A stretch of 64,000 nt of DNA from CAKZQX01 sp034436755 (lineage in GTDB: Bacteria; Chloroflexota; Chloroflexia; Chloroflexales; Chloroflexaceae): NCBI GenBank assembly GCA_034436755.1, contig DAOTVB010000090.1, positions 1 to 64,000 on the forward strand. The letters run 5' to 3'. Below the pieces are notes generated by a model that made no database searches, was not told the origin of the DNA, and saw nothing but the letters and a program-made list of their open reading frames with translations. The translations under genes were made by a program, and so were the position numbers. Positions 50,126 to 57,167 of this stretch are shown piece by piece. Every line of letters starts with the position of its first letter. Positions within the stretch are counted from its first letter, which is position 1.

Positions 50126-50343
50126 CAGGAGTTACGCGGTGCGCGTTTGGACCACGAACAACACGACATGCGCGAAACCCGCCAAACGGCCAATGCTGAC
50201 ATGGACCAGGTGATCCCGCGTTTGGTGCGGGATATCGCCTCCGGCAGGGCGGAAAAAGATAGAAAAAGTACCATGCTGCCGCAGGCGAAGCGGACTTCCA
50301 TCGGGTGAGACGCCCGGTTTGAATACGCACCGCGTAACTCCTG
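50126..50343. mobile_element. MITE-like palindromic element, copy H (rearranged)
   Basis: 218 bp in tandem with copy G, flanked again by TTAATGA (50344-50350). The central hairpin is lost (GGAAAAAGATAGAAAAAG), and the left arm carries a 60-bp insert shared with 37087-37147. Confidence 0.8.
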
Positions 50344-50400
50344 TTAATGAGTTGCATCCAGAGCGTGCTTCATCGTTATCCAGCCGAAAAAAACCCAATA

Positions 50401-51108
50401 TTATCGAACAACCTGCGGCGGATGCAGTTCGGCCAGCATCTGGTCGTAGTAGCGTACCATCAGCGGTTGTGACTTGACGCCCATACTCGCCAGGCGTTTC
50501 CCCAACGGGTGTTCCCCCCAGATCAGAATGCCGCCCCCGCCCTGCGTGCGCCCATATGCCTCGGCGTTGCAGCGCATCACCGTGTGGAGCAGTCCCTGCT
50601 GATCCTGGCTGTAGGTTTCGATCTGCATATCGCGGGAACGGTCCGTGTTGGGGCGGGTGGCCACCAGTTGCACCAGGCTCTGCCCCTCCAGTTGCGCCTC
50701 GCAAACAGCCTGTCCATCTACCTCGATCACCCGAACATCGGCGAGTTGGCGTGGCAGGCTCCAGTTGGCCACACCATGCTGCTGGGCCTCCGCATTGCTG
50801 ACCAGCATATGCAGCACATAGGCCGGATAGCGCCGCTCGTTGAGCAACTGGGTCAGGGTGGCAATGGGGATCGCCCGCTCATGGGTTGCCAGCAGCGCCA
50901 GTGTCGCCTCGGCAAATGGGCCAAAGGGTGTCTGGCGGTAGAGCGCAAAGGCGACGATCAGCAATGCCTGGCCGGGAAAGCCCTCCACCAGGTTGACCTT
51001 CACACCTTTGGGCAGCAGTTTGCGTGCATTACCTGCCGGCATCGGATATGCCGCATTGACAAAGAGGGTATGTTCCAAGCGCAGGGGAGTGTCTGGCTTC
51101 TGATTCAT
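50401..51108 (-). CDS. Acetoacetate-decarboxylase-like protein
   Basis: 235 residues that follow the acetoacetate decarboxylase family pattern: AGNARKLLPKGVKVNLVEGFPGQALLIVAFALYRQTPFGPFAEATLALLA near the N-terminus and a beta-cone of strands after it (PAYVLHMLVSNAEAQQHG, VRVIEVDGQAVCEAQL). The Schiff-base lysine of true decarboxylases cannot be placed with certainty. Function therefore open. Upstream 51109-51252 shows no clear promoter. Confidence 0.6.
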   Translation of the reverse strand: MNQKPDTPLRLEHTLFVNAAYPMPAGNARKLLPKGVKVNLVEGFPGQALLIVAFALYRQTPFGPFAEATLALLATHERAIPIATLTQLLNERRYPAYVLHMLVSNAEAQQHGVANWSLPRQLADVRVIEVDGQAVCEAQLEGQSLVQLVATRPNTDRSRDMQIETYSQDQQGLLHTVMRCNAEAYGRTQGGGGILIWGEHPLGKRLASMGVKSQPLMVRYYDQMLAELHPPQVVR

Positions 51109-51252
51109 GGCGTGTGTTCCTTTGCTAAACTGCAGAGCTACTCTATCCTACCACACATTGATTGCCGGATGTGGGGTGAAAAATGCTTCCCCGGCAAACA
51201 GCAGCAGCGGGGTGATTATTCGGAGTAAACCATGCACGCTGAACATTCCACC

Positions 51253-51951
51253 TTACCCGACCGGCGGGTTGGAGGCAAACTGCCGCCGCATCGTATCGAC
51301 TGCTCCGGTACGCCGCAACGCATAGGCTACAGCGCCCACCAGCATCCCGGCGCCAACCAGGAATTTTGCCGGTGAGCGGCGACTGACCTTCTTGGGTGCC
51401 ATTGGCCGTCGTGTGGCAAACAACTCGATCATCCCCTTCTTGAAGGCGCGCAAATCATGCGGTCCCCGGCTGGATACCCAGTTGCGGTCACGCACCAGTG
51501 ACGTATCAACCCACTCCGCCCCGGCATTGATCAGGTCATCCTTGATCCCCGGCCAGGAGGTAATCTTGCGTCCGCGTACCAGATCCGCCGAGGCCAGCAC
51601 CCAGGGGCCGTGGCAGAGCACCGCGATGGGCTTTTCGGCCTGATCAAATGCGCGAACAAACTCCAGTACCTCTTTGCTCTGCCGTAACAAATCCGGGTTG
51701 ACAAACCCACCCGGTAGCAGTAGCGCATCATAGTTCTCCGGGTCGGCGTTAAACACCAGGCGATCCACTCGCACCTTCTTTCCCGGAATAATCAGGTTCA
51801 TGCCCTTGATATGACCGGGGCGCAGCGAGAGCACCTCAACGTTGGCACCCTGTTTGCGTAGCGCTTTCATTGGCATCGTCAGTTCAACCTGCTCAAAGCC
51901 ATCGGCGGCCAGAATTGCCACCCGCAGTCCTTCCAGTTTCGTCCGAGCCAT
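51253..51951 (-). CDS. DJ-1/PfpI family protein with C-terminal hydrophobic tail
   Basis: 232 residues: LRVAILAADGFEQVELTMPMKAL at the start, DALLLPGGFVNPDLLRQ, nucleophile elbow AVLCHGPWVL with the catalytic Cys, and TSWPGIKDDLINAGAEWVD, as in PfpI/YhbO deglycase-like proteins of about 185 residues. Unusually it ends with a basic linker and a hydrophobic segment (FLVGAGMLVGAVAYAL), which could anchor it to the membrane. GGAAGGAG precedes the ATG at 51951. The frame continues upstream into an unrelated remnant. Confidence 0.82.
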   Translation of the reverse strand: MARTKLEGLRVAILAADGFEQVELTMPMKALRKQGANVEVLSLRPGHIKGMNLIIPGKKVRVDRLVFNADPENYDALLLPGGFVNPDLLRQSKEVLEFVRAFDQAEKPIAVLCHGPWVLASADLVRGRKITSWPGIKDDLINAGAEWVDTSLVRDRNWVSSRGPHDLRAFKKGMIELFATRRPMAPKKVSRRSPAKFLVGAGMLVGAVAYALRRTGAVDTMRRQFASNPPVG

Positions 51952-51954
51952 GGT

Positions 51955-52236
51955 TTTCTCCTTCCACAAGGTTTCAGGTTCCAGCGTAAATCTGTCACCA
52001 ATCGCATCACGCATCAGGCGATTGCCAAAGAACTTGCAGATCAGCGCCGTCTGCGTCTGCCGTTCGACATCGCGAAAAATTGCTGCGGCATCGCCCATGG
52101 GATAGATATCAAAGACTGGTTCGGCAACCCTTATTCCTGACATCTCACGCAAAACATGATCGGCGAGAAATGGATAGAGCGGTTCGCTCTGCGACAATGT
52201 ACCCTGATATGCGCCGGCCATGCCACACCGTTCCAA
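51955..52236 (-). pseudogene. Remnant resembling an aminoglycoside-phosphotransferase-like N-terminus
   Basis: In the PfpI frame, upstream of its ribosome site, about 90 residues (YPFLADHVLREMSGIRVAEPVFDIYPMGDAAAIFRDVERQTQTALICKFFG in essence) resemble the N-lobe of kinase-fold phosphotransferases, ending before any catalytic loop. Probably the stump of a deleted gene. Confidence 0.35.
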
Positions 52237-52375
52237 TCAACAACCCCCCGGCGGCATCCATCGCCGTCCCCACTTGCGGGGATAGTTCTCCCATAGGGCC
52301 GCACTTCTGCGCGTCCGCTACGCATCTTCCTACCAGGAAAGGTATGCAAATTTCGGGCCATGCGGGAAGAAGGAA

Positions 52376-52412
52376 GAACCGAGAACTGAGAACCGAGAAC
52401 TGAGAATTGAAA
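52376..52412. repeat. GAGAACT/GAGAACC seven-base repeats
   Basis: Five units of GAACCGA/GAACTGA type between the remnant and the phosphatase gene. The rest of 52237-52479 shows nothing recognisable. Confidence 0.65.
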
Positions 52413-52479
52413 ACCAGGTGATTTCATGGTAGCTTACGGGGGTGAGCGTATCTCCTTATGAACTTCTGACCGCTAAAAG

Positions 52480-53250
52480 CTAACACGCCAGATCAAACGT
52501 GGCAACCAGCGGCAGATGATCCGATGCTTCCCGGATTGGCGCGGGATCGGTGACAACAGAGCAGCCTGTGAGTGTCGTCGCCAGGGTCGGGTTGGCAAAG
52601 ATGTAATCCAGGCGCGCGTTGGGCGAGCGGGCCGGCAGGGTAAAGCCCGGTGTATTCGGGTGCAGGGAGCGGTAGCAGTCGGTGAACCCGGCAGCACGGA
52701 GGGCGGTCAGCGCATAGTGAAAGACCCGCCCGCCCTGGGACAGCAGCATAAGTTTGAGCCAGCCCGGCAGTGCGTGGATGACCAGCCGATCCTCCGGCGC
52801 AATCGCATTAAAGTCGCCGGCAATCAGACAGGGGGCCGGTTGTTCGGGCCGCGCATAGCGCAGGAGCACGCGCACTTCCCACCAGCGCCACAACTCCAGC
52901 AGCAGGGCCGGGTGCGGGACCAGGTGTACGCCAAAGACCTGCAATTGCTGCGTGGGCAGCGCGATGGTTGCCGCAAGAATGGCGGTGCGAATTGGCGGGA
53001 AGGGCCGCAAACTGTGGCATGCAACCAGCGGGTAGCGGCTGATAATCCCCAGATGATGCCCGGTATTGCTCGGCGCATAAAAGGAGTGGGCGTCGTGATC
53101 GAGACATGCGGCAAACTGCGTCAGCGTATCCGGATCGTGCAGTTCCTGAAGGAGCAGAATATCCGGCTGCACCGCCTGCAAGACCGCGCTGATCAGGTGC
53201 CGGCGTTCGTACCCACCGAGGAGGATGTTGTAGGTCATGCATGTCAGCAT
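52480..53250 (-). CDS. Endonuclease/exonuclease/phosphatase family protein
   Basis: 256 residues with the EEP fold signature: MTYNILLGG (Asn), ILLLQELHDP (metal Glu), GVHLVPHPALL, CLIAGDFNAIAPED, RLDYIFANPTL and EASDHLPLVATF (final His). These are Mg-dependent phosphodiesterases acting on DNA, lipids or nucleotides; no signal peptide, so intracellular. It lies 11 bp after the methyltransferase gene on the same strand. Confidence 0.87.
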   Translation of the reverse strand: MLTCMTYNILLGGYERRHLISAVLQAVQPDILLLQELHDPDTLTQFAACLDHDAHSFYAPSNTGHHLGIISRYPLVACHSLRPFPPIRTAILAATIALPTQQLQVFGVHLVPHPALLLELWRWWEVRVLLRYARPEQPAPCLIAGDFNAIAPEDRLVIHALPGWLKLMLLSQGGRVFHYALTALRAAGFTDCYRSLHPNTPGFTLPARSPNARLDYIFANPTLATTLTGCSVVTDPAPIREASDHLPLVATFDLAC

Positions 53251-53261
53251 ATGGTTTTACG

Positions 53262-54533
53262 TTAGATCAGCGGGAGCGCGCGGGCAATCACAAACTTGAG
53301 ATAGCGCCCCTCGGGGAAGCCTGCGGGTACGGGATGGTCGGCGGGTTGCCCGGCCTCGTGCAGGATCTGCAGGCGCTGGCGGGACTGCTGGGCGGCCTCG
53401 GCCAGCGCTTCTCGAAACATCTCCGGCGAGACCTGGCTGGTACAACTGGATGAAACCAACAATCCACCCGGCGTGATGCAGCGTAGTGCCAGGGCATTCA
53501 GGCGGGTGTAGGCACGCCCGGCGGCGTAGCGACTGCTCTTCGCTCGGGCAAAACTGGGCGGGTCAAGGATCACCATTTCGAAGCGCCGCCCCTGCTGCCG
53601 GAAACGGTCCAGCAGTTTGAAGCAGTCATCGACCAGGAAAGGGTAGTCCTCCGGGTTGAACCCGTTGAGTTGCATGTTATTGGCGGCGTCAACGGCGGCA
53701 GCATGGGCGCTGTCGCAACTGACCACTTCGGTTGCGCCGCCCCGTAGCGCGTAGAGCGAGAATCCGCCAGTGTAGGCAAAGCAGTTGAGCACGCGCCGCC
53801 CCGCCGCCCACTGTTCAACGGTGTGCCGGTTTGTGCGCTGGTCGAGGAAGAGCCCGGTCTTCTGTCCAACGTAGAGGTTGGCCCGAAAGAAGAGGCCATG
53901 CTCCTGGATCACCAGGTCTTCGGGCGGAAGTTCGCCCCAGAGTTGTTGCAACTGCGCCGCGGGCGGTTGGGAGTGCGGCCGGGCGGCCGTCTCTTCTTCG
54001 GGGGTCGTTGGGCGTCCTTCGCTATCCGGATCGGGGGGGTTCTGCACAATCCCGCGCAGGGTGGGATCGCAGCGGCGCAGGGCAGGCACAACCAGCGGCA
54101 CCAGCGTTGCCACACTCCCGGTATAGGTCTGGATGATGGCATAGTCGCCGTAGCGGTCCACAACCAGACCGGGCAGGCCGTCCCCCTCGCCATAGAGCCA
54201 GCGGTAGGCGTTGGTTTCATCTTCGCGGATGGTTGCGCGCAGATCCCACGCCTCTGTGACCCGCGCGCTGATCCAGTCGGCATCGGGGACTATGCTGCGG
54301 GAAAAAATACGGAGCGCAATCGGGCTGTGGGCGTCCCACAGTCCAACTGCGCTCAGATTACCACAGCGTAGCCGCACCCAGGTGCCGGAGCGTAACTTCT
54401 CCCCACCGTTGACCTGGTTGCGGTAAACCCAGGGATGCCCCTGCGCCAGCCGCCCCTTGAGGCTGGTCGGAACGGACACCTCCGGGAGCGCTTGATCAGC
54501 CGATGGTCGTGCCACTGGGTACCGTTTTGTCAT
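53262..54533 (-). CDS. Class I rRNA methyltransferase, RlmI-like
   Basis: 423 residues. An N-terminal PUA-type domain (LKGRLAQGHPWVYRNQVNGGEKLRSGTWVRLR) and a central domain (YGEGDGLPGLVVDRYGDYAIIQ) lead to the Rossmann methyltransferase (FLDQRTNRHTVEQWAAGRRVLNCFAYTGGFSLYALRGGATEVVSCD, VILDPPSFARAK, GGLLVSSSCTSQVSPEMF). RlmI methylates a 23S rRNA cytosine (C1962 in E. coli). The cysteine in SSSCT matches the family. An insertion of about 45 residues (PDPDSEGRPTTPEEETAARP) is unusual. The start at 54533 overlaps the glgC paralogue by 38 bp. Confidence 0.86.
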   Translation of the reverse strand: MTKRYPVARPSADQALPEVSVPTSLKGRLAQGHPWVYRNQVNGGEKLRSGTWVRLRCGNLSAVGLWDAHSPIALRIFSRSIVPDADWISARVTEAWDLRATIREDETNAYRWLYGEGDGLPGLVVDRYGDYAIIQTYTGSVATLVPLVVPALRRCDPTLRGIVQNPPDPDSEGRPTTPEEETAARPHSQPPAAQLQQLWGELPPEDLVIQEHGLFFRANLYVGQKTGLFLDQRTNRHTVEQWAAGRRVLNCFAYTGGFSLYALRGGATEVVSCDSAHAAAVDAANNMQLNGFNPEDYPFLVDDCFKLLDRFRQQGRRFEMVILDPPSFARAKSSRYAAGRAYTRLNALALRCITPGGLLVSSSCTSQVSPEMFREALAEAAQQSRQRLQILHEAGQPADHPVPAGFPEGRYLKFVIARALPLI

Positions 54534-55740
54534 GCCCAAAGGCCGACTCCCGTGTGCGGGGGCGAATAGCGACATTGCGCCCGATGCGCGCGCCCGCCGG
54601 AATCTGCGCGCGTGCGCCGATCAGCGTCAGGCCCGTGTTGAGGATATAGGGTGCCTGATCATTGGGCGTATTATCCTCGCCGTCGCCGACCAGCGCGCCA
54701 TCACCGATACGCGCATACTCATCTACAATGGTGCGTTCGATCACCGCGCCGGGGCCAATCCAGGCGTCCCCCATGATAATCGAGTCGCGCACCACCGCAT
54801 CGGGGGAAACAAACACCCCCGGCGACAGCAGCGAGCGTGTCACCTGCCCGCGTACCTGGCAGCCGTCGCTGATCATGCTATTTTCCACCCGGGCAGCGCT
54901 GCTGATATCAACACCGGGACGCTGCGCGCTGGTGGTATGGATCACCCAGTCGGGGTCATACAGATCGAGCGCAGGTGTCTCGGCAATCAGCGACATATTC
55001 GACTCATAATAAGCCTGAACTGTACCCACATCGGCCCAGTAGCCGTTGAAGGTGTAGGCATGCGCGTCAAGCTGGTTAATCAGGCGCGGCAGCAGTTCCC
55101 GCCCAAAGTCCGCCTCGGAGCCACCCGCCAGGATCTCCATGAGCATCTGCTTGCGGAAGACATAAATGCCCATCGAGGCCATGCTAATACTGGTACGGCG
55201 CGGCTTCTCGATAAAGCGCTCCAGCCGGCCATTGGCATCCACCGCGACAATGCCGTAGCGGTGCGCCTCATGCGGGCTGACGCTATGCACGGCCAGTGTC
55301 AGGTCAGACTGCCGATCCTCATGGAAATTGAGCAACGGCCGGTAGTCCATGCGGTAGATATGATCGCCCGCGAGGAGCAGCACCGCATCAATCGGCATAT
55401 CGGCGATCAGATCGAGATTGTAGCGCACGGCATCGGCGGTCCCGCGCTGCCAGCCACCCCCTTCAGGTGTAGGCGAGGGATGCAGAATGCGCAACCCACC
55501 CTGCGCCCGGTCAAGATCCCAGGGCCGACCAACCCCCAGGTGGGCATGCAGCGATTGCGGGCGATATTGCGTCAGCACACCAACGTTATAGATTCCCGAG
55601 TTGACGCAGTTGGAGAGGGTAAAGTCAATAATCCGGTACTTACCGGCAAACGGTACTGCGGCCTCGGTGCGCTCGGCGGTCAATACATTGAGCGCAGGTG
55701 ACTCACCACCTGCCAGGATCAGTGCCAGTGTTCGTAGCAT
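54496..55740 (-). CDS. Catalytically degenerate GlgC paralogue (GlgD-like)
   Basis: 414 residues clearly homologous over full length to the canonical glgC next to it (KYRIIDFTLSNCVNSGIYNVGVLTQYRP, RPWDLDRAQGGLRIL, GDHIYRMDY, FIEKPRR, left-handed beta-helix end). The nucleotide loop GGEGTRL reads GGESPAL (residues 11-17), and RAKPSVPF reads RTEAAVPF, so the arginine and lysine needed for catalysis are both gone. The likely role is a regulatory subunit, as for GlgD in Bacillus-type ADP-glucose pyrophosphorylases. It follows glgC in the same direction. Confidence 0.85.
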   Translation of the reverse strand: MLRTLALILAGGESPALNVLTAERTEAAVPFAGKYRIIDFTLSNCVNSGIYNVGVLTQYRPQSLHAHLGVGRPWDLDRAQGGLRILHPSPTPEGGGWQRGTADAVRYNLDLIADMPIDAVLLLAGDHIYRMDYRPLLNFHEDRQSDLTLAVHSVSPHEAHRYGIVAVDANGRLERFIEKPRRTSISMASMGIYVFRKQMLMEILAGGSEADFGRELLPRLINQLDAHAYTFNGYWADVGTVQAYYESNMSLIAETPALDLYDPDWVIHTTSAQRPGVDISSAARVENSMISDGCQVRGQVTRSLLSPGVFVSPDAVVRDSIIMGDAWIGPGAVIERTIVDEYARIGDGALVGDGEDNTPNDQAPYILNTGLTLIGARAQIPAGARIGRNVAIRPRTRESAFGHDKTVPSGTTIG

Positions 55741-55751
55741 AAGAAAACCTA

Positions 55752-55850
55752 TGTAACGGTTAGGGGTTAAGGGTTAACGGTTACTGTAAGCTATAACCCC
55801 TAACCCCTAACCCCTAACCCGTAACTGTTAACCCCTAACCCTTAAATCGT
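55752..55850. repeat. GGTTAGG/AACCCCT seven-base repeats between the two glgC genes
   Basis: GGTTAGGGGTTAAGGGTTAA is mirrored by CCCCTAACCCCTAACCCCTA and further units, the same type as at 43084. The run ends inside the last codons of glgC. Confidence 0.75.
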
Positions 55851-57095
55851 CTCCCCACTGGGCACATCGCCCGGTGGAAAATCCTCCGTATCGCGGTCAG
55901 CGTTGATCAGCACATTGCGCCCGATGCGGATGCCGGGTGGAATATGCGCACTCTTGCCCACTACCGTAATCCCGGCAGCCAGTTTGTCGGGTTGCGTCTT
56001 GTTCGGCGTGTCGAAGTCATCGCCGCATCCCAGGATCGTCCCCGCGCCAATCACCACCTGTTTATCGACGACAACGTGGTCAAGCACTGCGCCCGGACCG
56101 ATCCAGGTATCATTCATCACGACGCTATCACGCACGAGCGCTCCCGGCGAGACATACACCCCCGGCGAGAGCACCGAGTTCTCGACCGTACCCCGGATCA
56201 CACAACCGTTGCATGTCATGGCGCGATCAATCTTGGCCTGGGGACCAACCTTGACCGGTGGGCGCTCCTCACTGCGGGTAAAGATGATCCAGTTGGGATC
56301 GAAGAGATCAAAGCCACTGTCCGGGTTGAGCAGTTCCAGGCTGGTCTCCCAGTAGGCCTGCACCGTTCCGACATCGACCCAGTAGCCATCGAAGCGATAG
56401 GCATAGACGCGATCCTGCGGGATCATCGCGGGAATGACATGCTTGCCGAAGTCGATGCGGGGTTCTTCCTCGCTGCCCTCTTCCAGGCGCTGGATCAGCA
56501 TCTCGGCATTAAAGACATACACGCCCATGTTGGCAAGCGTGCCTTTGTCGCGGGCCTTGGGCTTTTCGCTAAACTCAACAATCCGGCTTGACTCATCCGT
56601 CGTCATAATCCCGAAGCGGTCGGTCTGCTCAACCGGCACATCGCGGACGGCTACGGTTACATCGGCACGGTACTGCTGGTGCGCCTCGATTATGCGGGTG
56701 TAGTCCATCTTATAGATATGGTCGCCTGAGAGCACCACAACAATGTCGGCGCGATGTTCGCGGATGTAGTTCAGGTTCTGGTAGATTGCATCGGAGGTAC
56801 CGCGATACCAGTCTCCGATATCGCGCCCGATGTATGGTTGTAGCAGGCGCACGCCACCGCGTGCCCGGTCCAGATCCCATGGTTTTCCAATACCGATATG
56901 TTCATTGAGCGAGTGGGGCCGGTACTGGGTGAGCACAGCAACATCAAAAATACCGGAATTGACGCAATTCGAGAGTGTGTAGTCGATAATGCGGTACTTG
57001 CCCGCAAAGGGCACAGAGGGTTTGGCGCGCTTCTCGGACAGAACACTGAGACGCGTACCTTCACCTCCAGCCATAATCATCGCGATAACTCGCAT
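55842..57095 (-). CDS. glgC: Glucose-1-phosphate adenylyltransferase
   Basis: 417 residues with all family motifs: nucleotide loop MAGGEGTRLSVLSEKRAKPSVPF (residues 8-30, with R15 and K25), KYRIIDYTLSNCVNSGIFDVAVLTQYRPHSL, KPWDLDRARGGVRLL, catalytic GDHIYKMDY, glucose-1-phosphate lysine in FSEKPKARDKG, and the C-terminal beta-helix (SVLSPGVYVSPGALVRDSV). It makes ADP-glucose for glycogen synthesis. The downstream paralogue probably forms a mixed tetramer with it. Confidence 0.94.
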   Translation of the reverse strand: MRVIAMIMAGGEGTRLSVLSEKRAKPSVPFAGKYRIIDYTLSNCVNSGIFDVAVLTQYRPHSLNEHIGIGKPWDLDRARGGVRLLQPYIGRDIGDWYRGTSDAIYQNLNYIREHRADIVVVLSGDHIYKMDYTRIIEAHQQYRADVTVAVRDVPVEQTDRFGIMTTDESSRIVEFSEKPKARDKGTLANMGVYVFNAEMLIQRLEEGSEEEPRIDFGKHVIPAMIPQDRVYAYRFDGYWVDVGTVQAYWETSLELLNPDSGFDLFDPNWIIFTRSEERPPVKVGPQAKIDRAMTCNGCVIRGTVENSVLSPGVYVSPGALVRDSVVMNDTWIGPGAVLDHVVVDKQVVIGAGTILGCGDDFDTPNKTQPDKLAAGITVVGKSAHIPPGIRIGRNVLINADRDTEDFPPGDVPSGETI

Positions 57096-57167
57096 AATAC
57101 CACCGCTGGCTTCACAACTTTATTTCAACTTTCGCAGGCTGCCCCTTGATTGTAACCGCAAATGGGT

